Positions 42,530 to 51,860 of a DNA stretch of 64,000 nucleotides are shown in pieces; positions within the stretch are counted from its first letter, which is position 1, and every line of letters starts with the position of its first letter. A program made the position numbers and the translations under genes. The stretch is taken from the NCBI GenBank assembly GCA_016699125.1, contig CP064961.1:868001-932000 (forward strand), in the 5' to 3' direction. The DNA comes from a bacterium (GTDB lineage Bacteria; Babelota; Babeliae; Babelales; Vermiphilaceae). The notes below the pieces were generated by a model. The model ran no database searches. It was not told where the DNA came from and saw only the letters and a program-made list of their open reading frames with translations.

Positions 42530-43267
42530 ATGAAAATCTGTATTGTAATTCCTGCTTACAATGAAGAACTTCGAATAGAAAAAACGTTATTAACGTATTA
42601 TGAGTTTTTTCAAAAACAGGCTCAAGGTATGAACTTTTTGATAATTGTAGCACTCAATGGTTGTACTGACAAAACTGGTACCATTGTCAAAACCATCAAA
42701 AAAAATAACCCGCATATTACCATCATAGAAACTGCAAAGGCTGGCAAAGGCCTTGCAATCAAGGCCGGTTTTTTGACAGCCTTGCAAGACAAAACTATTG
42801 ATATAATCGGATTTGTTGATGCAGACATGGCAACTGAACCAGCCTATTTTATGGATTTATACAGAGCACTGGATACCGAATACGATGGTGCAATTGCAAG
42901 CCGATATTCGAAAGATTCACACATATTTCCACCACGACCGTTTATTAAGCGGTGGGGAAGCTATCTGATCTACGAATCTTTCATTAAAATACTTTTTTCC
43001 CTATTCTATGATGACTATCAATGCGGCGCAAAGCTATTCAAACGGCATGTATTAGAAAAAATCGCAAATCAACTGAGCATGCAACAGTGGGCTTTTGACG
43101 TAGAACTGTTATATTTATGTAAACTATACCATATCAAAGTAAAACAGGTACCAACTGTCTGGTATGATCGCTCTGGAAGCAAATTAAAACTGTTTTCGGG
43201 CATTTTAATGCTATGGCATCTTATAAAACTGAGATTAAATTACTTTTTTACTAGAAAGACTCCATGA
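42530..43267 (+). CDS. GT2 glycosyltransferase of the polyprenyl-phosphate (ALG5/DPM1-like) type
   Basis: The enzyme resembles dolichyl/polyprenyl-phosphate sugar synthases. MKICIVIPAYNEELRIEKTL is the GT2 start, GKGLAIKAGFLTA the donor-site loop, GFVDADMATEP the DxD-type metal site, and DDYQCGAKLFKR the acceptor-side motif (QCGxKLF) typical of ALG5-like enzymes. It likely makes a lipid-linked sugar at the membrane for glycan export. There is no signal peptide, and the C-terminus has a weakly hydrophobic amphipathic stretch. It overlaps the ABC-F gene by four bases (ATGA). Confidence 0.86.
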   Translation: MKICIVIPAYNEELRIEKTLLTYYEFFQKQAQGMNFLIIVALNGCTDKTGTIVKTIKKNNPHITIIETAKAGKGLAIKAGFLTALQDKTIDIIGFVDADMATEPAYFMDLYRALDTEYDGAIASRYSKDSHIFPPRPFIKRWGSYLIYESFIKILFSLFYDDYQCGAKLFKRHVLEKIANQLSMQQWAFDVELLYLCKLYHIKVKQVPTVWYDRSGSKLKLFSGILMLWHLIKLRLNYFFTRKTP

Positions 43268-45138
43268 TCCTTTTAAAAAATATTACCCTTGCTTTTGGAA
43301 CCCAGAGCATTTTTAATGGCATTAATGAACATATTTTCAAAAGAATGAGAATAGGCCTTTTTGGCCTCAATGGTGCGGGAAAATCAACCCTTTTAAAAGT
43401 CATTGCGGGCCATCAACCGATCGACAAAGGTACATTAATCATTGAAAAAGGCATGCAGATAGCCTACATGCCACAAGAAGTCGTGCTTCAATCAGATCGT
43501 TCAATTTTACAGGAAGCGATGCAGACCTTTGATGAACTCATCAGGCTCAAAACTGAAAATCAACAGCTTGAAAAACAGATTGCATCAGACAAAACTAATC
43601 ATGCATTAATCGAAAAATACGCTGACAGCTGCCATCAACTGATTGCACAGGAGCCTGAACGAAAACAGGCTGAATGTGAACGAATGCTCTGTGGGCTTGG
43701 ATTTACCAAACAACAGCTTGATGAGCCCGTCAATAGTCTGAGCGTTGGATGGAAGATGCGCATCGTACTTGCACAACTACTACTCAAAAAGGCCGATTTT
43801 TACCTTTTTGACGAACCAACAAACCATCTTGACCTTGTTGCAAAAGAATGGTTTATGCGCTTTTTAAAACAGACCGGAGCTGGATTTTTACTTGTCTGCC
43901 ATGAAAAACAGTTTTTAAACGTGTTATGCGAGAACATTTTGGAACTCGAACATGGAAAAGGAACGATGTACAAAGGAAATTATGATGCCTACATACAACA
44001 AAAAGAGGAAGCAACTGAGCGAATTTTAGGCGCATATGAACAGCAGCAAAGAGAAATTGAAGATCTTGAAAAGACCATTAACCGTTTTCGCGCAGGAACT
44101 CGTGCAAAACAGGCAAAAAGCATGGAAAAACGGCTTGACAAAATTGAACGCATTGTACTGCCGACAAGCACAAAAAAAGTGAGCGTACGCTTTCCACTCG
44201 CAGAACCAAGCGGCAGGCTTGTCCTTGATGTTAAAAATATCGGCCATGCATTCGGCCCAAAACAGCTTTTTCAACACTGTTCCTTTACCATTGAACGAAA
44301 CAATAAGATTGCAATTGTCGCACCCAACGGGGCAGGCAAAACAACACTGATCAACATTATCATGAAAAAAATAACCCCACTGGACGGATCGCTTGAATGG
44401 GGCAACAATGTAACCCCTGCACTTTTTGATCAGGATCAACTAAAAAGTTTGGATCTGAATAAGTCAGTATTTGAAAACGCAACCTCGGTCAAAACAAGCA
44501 TGCCGATGAAGGACATTCGAACCATTTTAGGCTCATTCTTATTTGACAGCAACGCATTAAGCAAGCCAGCTTCTGTTTTGAGCGGTGGCGAACGAAATAG
44601 ACTTGGCATGATTCGAGTACTGCTTCAAAACGCAAACTTTTTAATGCTCGATGAACCAACCAACCACCTTGATATTCCATCCAAAGAGATTCTTTTGGAA
44701 GCTTTAATAAACTACCAAGGCACCATCTTATTCGTTTCTCACGATCAGGATTTTGTCAACCGACTAGCAACACACATTCTGGAACTCAATGCTGAAAAAA
44801 GCTTCCTTTTTGCAGGATCATATGATGAATATCTGTATCAAAAAGACGAAATGGTCAAAATCACCGGCCAGCAAACACCTCAAAACAACGAATCCAAAAC
44901 AGGAGACAGCGCCTCCATCAAAAAAGAATTTGTCGATTCAAAAGAGCATGCAAAAAAAATACATACGATTGAGCAAAGGATTGCAAAACATGAAGCGCTT
45001 ATTAAAAAAATTGAGCTGTCATTTGAAAAGCTTGAATACGGAACAGACGCTTTTGCAAAGGCTCAACAACAACTTTTGACTACACAGAAAGAACTCGAAA
45101 CCACAATGCATGAATGGGAAAGACTAGTGAATGTGTAA
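43264..45138 (+). CDS. ABC-F family ATPase (Uup/YheS-like)
   Basis: Two ABC domains are in one soluble chain with no membrane segments, as in ABC-F translation factors. The first has Walker A GLNGAGKST, signature NSLSVGWKMRIVLAQ and Walker B YLFDEPTNHLDL. The second has APNGAGKTT, LSGGERNRLGM and LMLDEPTNHLD. An Arg/Lys/Gln-rich linker (RFRAGTRAKQAKSMEKRLDK) joins them, and a coiled-coil tail (about residues 540-624) resembles Uup. ABC-F proteins act on the ribosome E site. The start overlaps the glycosyltransferase stop. The subfamily is uncertain. Confidence 0.92.
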   Translation: MILLKNITLAFGTQSIFNGINEHIFKRMRIGLFGLNGAGKSTLLKVIAGHQPIDKGTLIIEKGMQIAYMPQEVVLQSDRSILQEAMQTFDELIRLKTENQQLEKQIASDKTNHALIEKYADSCHQLIAQEPERKQAECERMLCGLGFTKQQLDEPVNSLSVGWKMRIVLAQLLLKKADFYLFDEPTNHLDLVAKEWFMRFLKQTGAGFLLVCHEKQFLNVLCENILELEHGKGTMYKGNYDAYIQQKEEATERILGAYEQQQREIEDLEKTINRFRAGTRAKQAKSMEKRLDKIERIVLPTSTKKVSVRFPLAEPSGRLVLDVKNIGHAFGPKQLFQHCSFTIERNNKIAIVAPNGAGKTTLINIIMKKITPLDGSLEWGNNVTPALFDQDQLKSLDLNKSVFENATSVKTSMPMKDIRTILGSFLFDSNALSKPASVLSGGERNRLGMIRVLLQNANFLMLDEPTNHLDIPSKEILLEALINYQGTILFVSHDQDFVNRLATHILELNAEKSFLFAGSYDEYLYQKDEMVKITGQQTPQNNESKTGDSASIKKEFVDSKEHAKKIHTIEQRIAKHEALIKKIELSFEKLEYGTDAFAKAQQQLLTTQKELETTMHEWERLVNV

Positions 45139-45172
45139 AGATATTAAAGTAAGCAGCATGCCATTTCAAACA

Positions 45173-45721
45173 CTATGGAATGGCCCAGCAACTTTCTTGG
45201 ACTTTTTCATACTGACCTGTAGTTTTTTTGACTTTCTCATTTCGCTTATCAACATATTCAACTACCAAAGAAGTAATGTCAATCTCATACATTTTTTCCG
45301 TAAGTTTGTTTAAAAAAGCTTCAGCTTCTTTATTCCTTGGCATCGAATCATACATGACTTGATGTAACTCTCTTTCCTGTTTCAATTTCACTAACACATC
45401 ATGATGGTGGACTTTTAAAAATTCTTTTGTATTATCAGTTAGTGCTCCACTGGTTTTATCAATTGCTTCCTCCAAGCAATTTTTAAGTATTTGATCATTG
45501 GCATCAATTAAGGAACTCATTTGTACTAAATAACTTCTAGATTTGAGCACATCTTCAACTGTCCGTTTGTCTGCTTCAGTAAATTTAGTCATCGAATAGA
45601 AACGTAGTTTACTATTGTGGACAAAATTTAATATCCCAAAACCCTTTTCTAACATGTACATCCCGTTGCCCGTCCCGCAAATCAGTAGCATGGGCAGGAT
45701 AATTTTTAGACGTGTTTTCAT
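45173..45721 (-). CDS. exported protein, tandem paralogue of its neighbour
   Basis: ATG at 45721, with AAGGAA upstream, gives a signal peptide (MKTRLKIILPMLLICGTGNG). The mature part is helical. A segment (SMTKFTEADKRTVEDVLKSR) resembles SFHSIKELSLQDKKTVDDI in the upstream gene product, and the two proteins end alike (QESCWAIP here, RDSCRSMP there). It therefore appears to be a diverged duplicate. The function is unknown. The start codon lies 48 bases after the stop of that paralogue, so they are co-transcribed. Confidence 0.75.
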   Translation of the reverse strand: MKTRLKIILPMLLICGTGNGMYMLEKGFGILNFVHNSKLRFYSMTKFTEADKRTVEDVLKSRSYLVQMSSLIDANDQILKNCLEEAIDKTSGALTDNTKEFLKVHHHDVLVKLKQERELHQVMYDSMPRNKEAEAFLNKLTEKMYEIDITSLVVEYVDKRNEKVKKTTGQYEKVQESCWAIP

Positions 45722-45768
45722 ATAAAAAAATTCCTTGATGATTCGATTTTCACTGTAAAGTTTACAAC

Positions 45769-46338
45769 TCACGGCATTGAACGGCAACTATCTCTAATCT
45801 CTTTTTGTTGCTCTGTAAGGCTGTCTTCTGTAATTTCATCGGTATTTCGTATTACATGAGCTTGAATTGCACTTTTAAGCTCCACTTCTATGAATTGTTT
45901 CTTCTGAATTTTACAATTCAAGCTAGCAGATACGTCTTTATTGTCACATAAACCCATATTACAATCCAGTGCATAACTTACCCATAAACCGCGCCATTCC
46001 GACAATTCCTTTTTAGCATTTTCAGATAGATCACTTGCATCATTAGTTATTATAAAGTCAAGTTCTTTCTCAATTTCATCCGGTGTACAATACATATTAT
46101 TCTTGCCACGCGCAGCCCTTGCTGTACTTAAGGTCACTACTCTGTAAATGTCATCAACCGTTTTTTTATCTTGCAAACTAAGTTCTTTGATAGAGTGGAA
46201 ACTCATATCCCTAAAATTTTTCAGCTGAAGTCGCTGCGTATCAATAAAGAAACGTAACCAATAAGCATGTGCTTTCTGCACTTGCCCAAAACCAACGATC
46301 AGCAGGAAAGCTAGCGTAGTTTTCATATTTATTTTCAT
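45769..46338 (-). CDS. exported protein, tandem paralogue of the gene downstream
   Basis: This 189-residue protein has a signal peptide (MKTTLAFLLIVGFGQVQKAH, then A) and a helical mature part with several cysteines (MYCTPDE, LDCNMGLCDN, LNCKI, DSC). The shared central segment and C-terminal SC-x-x-x-P ending relate it to the 45173-45721 product. The extra cysteines suggest disulfides outside the cytoplasm. A good minus-strand promoter lies just upstream. No known domain is recognised. Confidence 0.77.
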   Translation of the reverse strand: MKINMKTTLAFLLIVGFGQVQKAHAYWLRFFIDTQRLQLKNFRDMSFHSIKELSLQDKKTVDDIYRVVTLSTARAARGKNNMYCTPDEIEKELDFIITNDASDLSENAKKELSEWRGLWVSYALDCNMGLCDNKDVSASLNCKIQKKQFIEVELKSAIQAHVIRNTDEITEDSLTEQQKEIRDSCRSMP

Positions 46339-46379
46339 AAAAAGTTCCTTTTAATTAATAAAAATATATTTACAATATT

Positions 46380-46408
46380 AGTTTATTTTTTAATACATCA
46401 TGTGTCAA
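46380..46408 (-). promoter_or_regulatory. promoter of the tandem exported paralogues
   Basis: Perfect TTGACA (46403-46408) and TAAACT (46380-46385) on the minus strand, 17 bases apart, ~40 bases before the start codon. Confidence 0.55.
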
Positions 46409-46682
46409 TTTATACATTCTTTAAAAATCACTTCAAATAAGATCATATTTAAACAACTTTTTTTGTAAGAACACGATCAAATCGGCCATGCTACCTTTTT
46501 TTTAAATCAACTTTCATACAATTATACTATCAATCAACAAACTTTCCTTTTATAAATAAATGCATATTTGAAATAGTAAAATTAAAAAGTCTATATAACT
46601 CCGTACAGCAATGATACTTAACGTTTTCTAACTTGCTGAGTATTTAATGTGCAACATACTCGTTCAACTTTTCAAGATACTA

Positions 46683-46710
46683 TTGCATTTATTTTTAAAA
46701 CTATTACAAT
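46683..46710 (+). promoter_or_regulatory. possible promoter of the exported methyltransferase-like gene
   Basis: TTGCAT (46683-46688) and TACAAT (46705-46710), 16 bases apart, ~50 bases before the start codon. Confidence 0.4.
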
Positions 46711-46760
46711 ATGAAACAATTTAAAAAATATATAGTTTTAAGAAAAATGAAAGTATATAG

Positions 46761-47894
46761 ATGTTATCCAAATATAAAAAACATTTTACATATTTTTCCC
46801 TACTTATATGTGCCATGATCTATGGAATGGAAGAAGCAAGAATCTCCAAAAATATCTTTTTGGTAACAAATCTTTATGAAGAAAAAATCTTAAAGACATG
46901 GATAGCAAGTGACGAAGCAACTGAAAACATTGGGGCCATTAAACAGTTATGCCTTGAAGACTCTTTCGAGAAATTCAACGGTCCCAAACCAATCGTCAAC
47001 AATCCTTATGATAAAAGAAATTACGGATTAATATTCCCTTCATTGCCCGCAATTCAATATGCATACCTAATGCATGTAAAAGCAGTAGCAGAAAAAAATG
47101 AAAATCCGATTTTTGTTCACTTTGGTGAAGCCGATGGACAAGTTGCATTTAAAGCACAACTTGCATGTGGACACAATGGAACCATTATTATAAACGATTT
47201 AAGTGCAATTGAAATAGAGAATGCAAAAAAACTTATCAATGAAAGGTTAAATCTTTTAAATAAAAGCATAAATAATATACAATTTGATACAGGATCTTTA
47301 TTTGAATTTATAAAGCGTCGACCAGATTTAATAGGAAAAGTTGCCAGTTGTTACATACAAAATGTTGAACATTTTATGAATCCTGAAGAACATCAACAGT
47401 TTGTAACACTTGTTTCACATTTATTAATGCCAGATGGATATATCTTTGCTACAGCGCATACAATAGAATCAGAATTAGCACACAATGGTAACCCATATTA
47501 TGAACAATACCAACAGTACAAGAACAAAAATGAAAAATACCCACTTTTTTTTACAATCAAACAAAAAATCGCACAAGACAAAAAGAAGGGCTTATTAGAT
47601 CTAAATCAATCGCACATTTTAGAAGTAAGCAGGCCAGTCAATAAAGCCCTATGTAATCTCGAGGCTTTCAGATTAAAAGATGAAAATAAAACATCCTCAG
47701 AAAATTTTTATAGAATGATAGAAGTTAAAACATTAAACTGTTTTACCCCAACTATCTATAACCACGCTTTTCAGGGCTTTGAGGCTATAAATAGCTTTTT
47801 TATGAACGATTGCGGACAAGGATTTCAAAAATACAGTCAGTCCAAAGATATTATTTTTGCATCATTTATAGGTAAAAAGAAGTCCAATAATTGA
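46761..47894 (+). CDS. exported protein with a SAM-methyltransferase-like fold
   Basis: The first residues (KHFTYFSLLICAMIYG) form a signal peptide. The centre resembles a class I methyltransferase: IFVHFGEADGQVAFKAQLA as motif I (GEADG in place of GxGxG), TIIINDLSAIEIENAK as motif II with an acidic residue, and VASCYIQNVEHFMNPEEHQQ then LLMPDGYIFATA as the later strands. The C-terminal ~130 residues are unrecognised. The fold prediction is by eye; the motif I Gly pattern is weaker than usual, so SAM binding is uncertain. Its substrate and cellular site are unknown. Confidence 0.7.
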   Translation: MLSKYKKHFTYFSLLICAMIYGMEEARISKNIFLVTNLYEEKILKTWIASDEATENIGAIKQLCLEDSFEKFNGPKPIVNNPYDKRNYGLIFPSLPAIQYAYLMHVKAVAEKNENPIFVHFGEADGQVAFKAQLACGHNGTIIINDLSAIEIENAKKLINERLNLLNKSINNIQFDTGSLFEFIKRRPDLIGKVASCYIQNVEHFMNPEEHQQFVTLVSHLLMPDGYIFATAHTIESELAHNGNPYYEQYQQYKNKNEKYPLFFTIKQKIAQDKKKGLLDLNQSHILEVSRPVNKALCNLEAFRLKDENKTSSENFYRMIEVKTLNCFTPTIYNHAFQGFEAINSFFMNDCGQGFQKYSQSKDIIFASFIGKKKSNN

Positions 47895-47989
47895 CTAAAC
47901 TTGTTTTTTATCACCCTTTTGCTACTATAAAATGTATAAAAAGCAAAATTTAGTTAATTTTTATTAATACTGCAAAGGTTTTTTCAAAT

Positions 47990-49375
47990 ATGTTTTTATT
48001 TTTTATAGTCTTGTTATTTTTATCAGATCTTTCAGATGCGACCTTACAACTGCCACCGTTAAGGGGTGTGGCGATTTCTGAATACCAGAATTCTGGCTCT
48101 TGTATGTACGATCTGTTTGTCAACTCGCATCAAAAAACAAGAGCAGCTTCAAACTGGTCAAACCATGAAAGAAGGCACAAATTTGCTCAAACGGTTGGTC
48201 TTTCTTCAAACATGCACTGTTCATTTTTAAAGGACTACAAAAAGTATATCAAGCTATTAAAAGAGATGGGTTGCAACACGATTAGAATATCGATTGAATG
48301 GGCGTTGGTCGAACCAGAAGAAGGCGTTTTTTGCCAGGAGGCAATAGCCCTTTACCATACCATTATCGATGCATTTTTAGAAGAAGGTTTTGTGGTGATG
48401 GTCACCATGCATCATTTTACCCATCCACTTTGGTTTGAAAAAAAGGGCGGCTTTGAAGATAACCAAGCAGTGAAAAAATACTTTGATCGATTCTGTGTGA
48501 AGATATTTGGCGAGTTTTGGCAGAAGGTCAAACTATGGGGCATCATCAACGAAATAGCCCCCTTTGCTTTTCAAGGGTATCTTTCTGGATGCTTCCCTCC
48601 CGCAAAACATAGTTTGCATAGTACCTTGATTGTTATAAAAAACATGTTGGCTGCGCACTGCCGCATCTATAAAAAGTGTCGCCTTATCGATCCTCAAAAA
48701 ACAGCTTCGATTGGCGTTATCCACAATATGATGGCCATAGAAACATTTTCAAAAGGCTTTTTGTCCTATTTCAATATTTTGGAACAGCTACCAGTATTAT
48801 TTTTAGACTATATTTTTAATGGTGCAATATTACACTTTTTAAAAACTGGAAAACTGTTTCCATGGAATCCATTATATTCATTTTATGAAAAAGATGCACC
48901 AACCTGCTACGATTTTTTTGGACTTAATTTTTATGGCCATGTCATTGCCAGATCAGGAGTAAAAGATGCAATGTTGGAGTTAAATCCGGCAATGATTGTA
49001 CAAACAGTTGGTCGCAAAAATGAGTATGTAACGGGAATGCGCTGGGCAGTATGTCCAAAGGCTTTTGAGAAGGCAATCGAAAAAGTAGCATCATTTGGAG
49101 TGCCTATCTTTATTACTGAAAATGGCGTGGAATCAAAGGATGACACAGTCAGAGAAAAGTATCTACAGTCTCATTTAAACGTTATTTCCAAAGCACTACA
49201 AAAAGGCCTAGATATAAGAGGTTATTATCACTGGAGTTTCATTGATAATTTCGAATGGGACCATGGATACACAATGAAATTTGGACTCGCTTATTTCGAT
49301 CAAACTTCCAATGAATACATATTAAAAAAAAGTGGTATACTTTATAAAAATATAGTATCACAACAGCACAAGTAA
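47990..49375 (+). CDS. exported family 1 glycoside hydrolase (beta-glucosidase-like)
   Basis: The 461-residue protein has a signal peptide (MFLFFIVLLFLSDLSDATLQ). The GH1 barrel is clear: NTIRISIEWALVEPEEG, MHHFTHPLWFEKKGGF, KLWGIINEIAPFAFQG with the acid/base Glu188, FITENGVESKDD with the nucleophile Glu377, and YYHWSFIDNFEWDHGY. Both catalytic glutamates are present, so it should be active. The usual TxNEP reads IINEI. GH1 enzymes release beta-linked sugars, and an exported form could act on host or environmental glycosides. ftsY follows downstream on the same strand. Confidence 0.92.
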   Translation: MFLFFIVLLFLSDLSDATLQLPPLRGVAISEYQNSGSCMYDLFVNSHQKTRAASNWSNHERRHKFAQTVGLSSNMHCSFLKDYKKYIKLLKEMGCNTIRISIEWALVEPEEGVFCQEAIALYHTIIDAFLEEGFVVMVTMHHFTHPLWFEKKGGFEDNQAVKKYFDRFCVKIFGEFWQKVKLWGIINEIAPFAFQGYLSGCFPPAKHSLHSTLIVIKNMLAAHCRIYKKCRLIDPQKTASIGVIHNMMAIETFSKGFLSYFNILEQLPVLFLDYIFNGAILHFLKTGKLFPWNPLYSFYEKDAPTCYDFFGLNFYGHVIARSGVKDAMLELNPAMIVQTVGRKNEYVTGMRWAVCPKAFEKAIEKVASFGVPIFITENGVESKDDTVREKYLQSHLNVISKALQKGLDIRGYYHWSFIDNFEWDHGYTMKFGLAYFDQTSNEYILKKSGILYKNIVSQQHK

Positions 49376-49404
49376 GCGTGATTATTTAACAAGGTAGTCT
49401 CTGT

Positions 49405-50295
49405 ATGTTTGATTATTTAAAAGAGGTTGTAGGATCATTCGCGGGTAGTTTATCAAAAAAAATAGCTTCGATCCTTGACAAAAAGGAGCTTGACAAGGAG
49501 TTTTTAAATCAATTAGAAATGACCCTTCTTGCAAGCGACTTTGGGATGAAAACAACAAAACGGATTATCGATGAACTTATCAAACGAAACATCAACGATC
49601 CTTTGGACGTTAAAGACAGCCTCAAAGAGATTTTGAGTAATATTTTAAACAAAACAGTAGAAAAAACAGTAGAAAAAAAAGCTTATATCTATCTGATTGT
49701 CGGTGTTAATGGAAGTGGAAAAACCAGTTTTTCAGGCAAATTTGCAGCATATCAAAAAAGCCAAGGCAACAAAGTTTTATTAGTGGCGGCTGATACATTT
49801 AGAGCTGCAGCAGTTGATCAGCTCTATTATTGGTCAAAAGAAATCGGCATTGACATATGCAAAGGAGAATCAGACACTAGTCCATCTACTGTTGTTTTTA
49901 ATGCATGCAAACAGTTTCAAGCAAATCATTATGATCTTATGATCATAGACACGGCCGGTCGCCTCCAAACAAAAACATATCTCATGCAAGAACTAGCAAA
50001 GTTAAAAAAAGTCATCAAAAAACAGATGCCTGAATATGAAATAGCAACGTTACTTGTACTTGATGGATTAATAGGCAACAATGCCTTTGCACAAACACAG
50101 ATTTTCAAAGAAGCAACAGATGTCGATGGAATAGTATTGACCAAGATGGACGATCCAAGTCGCGGCGGTGTTATATTTGCAATTGCAATTCAGTTTGACA
50201 TTCCAGTCAAATATATTAGTTTTGGCGAAAAATTGTATCAGATGACCCCTTTTAATGTAAGTGATTACATCGATGGTATTTTAAAAAGGATTTAG
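49405..50295 (+). CDS. ftsY: signal recognition particle receptor FtsY
   Basis: This is the SRP receptor GTPase that brings ribosomes making membrane proteins to the translocon. The NG domain is complete: GVNGSGKTSFSGKFA (G1), AADTFRAAAVDQL (I-box), IIDTAGRLQTK (G3), and TKMDDPSRGG (G4). At 296 residues it lacks the long acidic A domain of E. coli FtsY, as many short versions do. It is followed three bases later by prmC. Confidence 0.95.
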   Translation: MFDYLKEVVGSFAGSLSKKIASILDKKELDKEFLNQLEMTLLASDFGMKTTKRIIDELIKRNINDPLDVKDSLKEILSNILNKTVEKTVEKKAYIYLIVGVNGSGKTSFSGKFAAYQKSQGNKVLLVAADTFRAAAVDQLYYWSKEIGIDICKGESDTSPSTVVFNACKQFQANHYDLMIIDTAGRLQTKTYLMQELAKLKKVIKKQMPEYEIATLLVLDGLIGNNAFAQTQIFKEATDVDGIVLTKMDDPSRGGVIFAIAIQFDIPVKYISFGEKLYQMTPFNVSDYIDGILKRI

Positions 50296-50297
50296 CT

Positions 50298-51197
50298 ATG
50301 CAAGCTATACAGATTACTGAACTTACTTTTCGAATCGCTGAAGCTCTTAAGATTGCGTTTAAAGAAGAATCGATTCGTTTACAGCATGCGTGGTGGATCC
50401 TCGAAGCATTGTTGAAAAAAACAAAATCAGAACTTATCACTGAGAATCAGGTTGTCTATACAGCCGAACTAAAAACACAAATCAATTCATGGATTGGAAG
50501 GATAGTTGAACACAATGAACCCATCCAATACCTTATTGGCCATGTTCCATTTGGTCCTCTGTCAATAAAAGTTGAACATCCTATATTGATTCCACGACCA
50601 GAAACGGAAGAATGGGTACTCCATTTTGTCAAACAGTGCATGGATTTACACCTGCATAAAAAAGAAAAAATAAAGATATTAGAAGTCGGTACAGGATCAG
50701 GCTGTATTGCGCTTACGGTGGGACACTTCTTGCCAAATGCAACCATTATTGCAGTTGATATAAATCCGTTAGCATTAAAAGTTGCCCAAAAAAATGCTGA
50801 AAAATTAAAAATTAAAAATGTTTTTTTTGTTGAATCAGATCTCGATGCATCCGTTCCTCACGACATTTCTTTTGACCTCATTCTGTCGAACCCACCCTAC
50901 ATTTCCATAGAAGAGTTTTTAGAACTTGATTGCAGCGTAACAGCCTGGGAAGATTGCAACGCTTTAGTAGCTGAAGAGGATGGATACCAGATGCTCAACA
51001 AAATTGCACATATGGGCCTGAACAGACTTTCCAAAGGATCTTTATTTTCAGCCGTAGGCCTACCTTCAATCATCCTTGAAATAGGTCATACGCAAGGAAA
51101 ATTAGTTCAAGAAAAATTAGATTCACTTGGCTATCAAAGCATAAAAATCGGACAAGATCTGCAAAAAAAAGATAGAACCGTTTCTGCCCACCTTTAG
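50298..51197 (+). CDS. prmC: peptide chain release factor N5-glutamine methyltransferase PrmC
   Basis: PrmC (HemK) methylates the GGQ glutamine of release factors. SNPPYISIEEF is the NPPY catalytic motif, and ILEVGTGSGCIALTVG is the SAM-binding loop. The N-terminal helical domain and the IPRPETEEWV segment are as expected. The length of 299 is typical. It lies directly after ftsY on the plus strand. Confidence 0.95.
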   Translation: MQAIQITELTFRIAEALKIAFKEESIRLQHAWWILEALLKKTKSELITENQVVYTAELKTQINSWIGRIVEHNEPIQYLIGHVPFGPLSIKVEHPILIPRPETEEWVLHFVKQCMDLHLHKKEKIKILEVGTGSGCIALTVGHFLPNATIIAVDINPLALKVAQKNAEKLKIKNVFFVESDLDASVPHDISFDLILSNPPYISIEEFLELDCSVTAWEDCNALVAEEDGYQMLNKIAHMGLNRLSKGSLFSAVGLPSIILEIGHTQGKLVQEKLDSLGYQSIKIGQDLQKKDRTVSAHL

Positions 51198-51201
51198 TCT
51201 T

Positions 51202-51849
51202 TTATTTTCGCTGGACAATCTGTTTACACCAGCTATATTCGAGAACCTTTTTTTCTGTTTCAGTTAATTGCCATGCCAAGCCACTACTTTTGATTTTTTT
51301 CAACAATTCCTGTAAACAAAGGGCAACACTCACCGAAAGATTAAAGCTTTTAGTAAAGCCTACCATTGGAATATGAATTTTTATATCTGCTAACTTCATG
51401 GTTTCAGGTTTTATCCCAACCAGTTCATTGCCAAAGACAAGCGCTATTTTTTGGTTTACCTGCATCTTTTCAAGCGGTATACTGGTATAATCAAGACTGG
51501 TCACAGCAATAAGGTACCCAGCATCTTTCAAAGTCGCAATACAATCGGCCGTATTGGCATACTGTAAAATACTTAACCACTTCATTGCGCCACGGCAAAT
51601 TCCAACACTTGGTCTAAATCTGTTTTTTTCTGCAACTACATGAATATCTTGAATTCCAAAAATTTCTGCAGTTCGTAAAATTGCACTCGCATTAAAAGCC
51701 TGAAACGTATCTTCCAGAACAATTGTCAGGTACCTCGTTCTTTCGGGCAAAACAGTTTGGATAAGTCTTTTTTTATTCTCAGAAATCTGTAAATAATAAG
51801 TATCTATCTGTTTCTGCAAACTAGCTAAATCTTTATCATTGACCATCAT
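51202..51849 (-). CDS. SpoU/TrmH-family RNA 2'-O-methyltransferase
   Basis: The SPOUT (trefoil-knot) C-terminal part is diagnostic: ALVFGNELVGI (motif 2) and IHIPMVGFTKSFNLSVSVALC (motif 3), shown here in parts. Near the N-terminus TFQAFNASAILRTAEIFGI is motif 1 with the catalytic Arg. The likely target is Gm18 of tRNA (TrmH), inferred from the GFTKSFNLSVS wording. ATG at 51849 is chosen, with GAGG upstream; a TTG at 51864 is in frame. It is downstream of a small membrane protein gene and converges on prmC. Confidence 0.87.
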   Translation of the reverse strand: MMVNDKDLASLQKQIDTYYLQISENKKRLIQTVLPERTRYLTIVLEDTFQAFNASAILRTAEIFGIQDIHVVAEKNRFRPSVGICRGAMKWLSILQYANTADCIATLKDAGYLIAVTSLDYTSIPLEKMQVNQKIALVFGNELVGIKPETMKLADIKIHIPMVGFTKSFNLSVSVALCLQELLKKIKSSGLAWQLTETEKKVLEYSWCKQIVQRK

Positions 51850-51860
51850 GCGCAAGATCC

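Larger units (their letters stand above)
46339..46760. other. 422-base AT-rich divergent region
   Basis: It holds outward-facing promoters at each end (46380-46408 minus, 46683-46710 plus). Between them I see several T- and A-runs, but no ORF, RNA gene or repeat. Confidence 0.5.

Noticed and set aside
44026..44439. Minus-strand frame of 137 codons
   Set aside because: Antisense to the ABC-F gene between its two ATPase domains, with no start signal.
45160..45184. Inverted repeat at the end of the ABC-F gene as a terminator
   Set aside because: The stem (GCCATTTC/GGAATGGC) has a wobble, no T-run, and overlaps the stop of the opposing gene; too weak to report.
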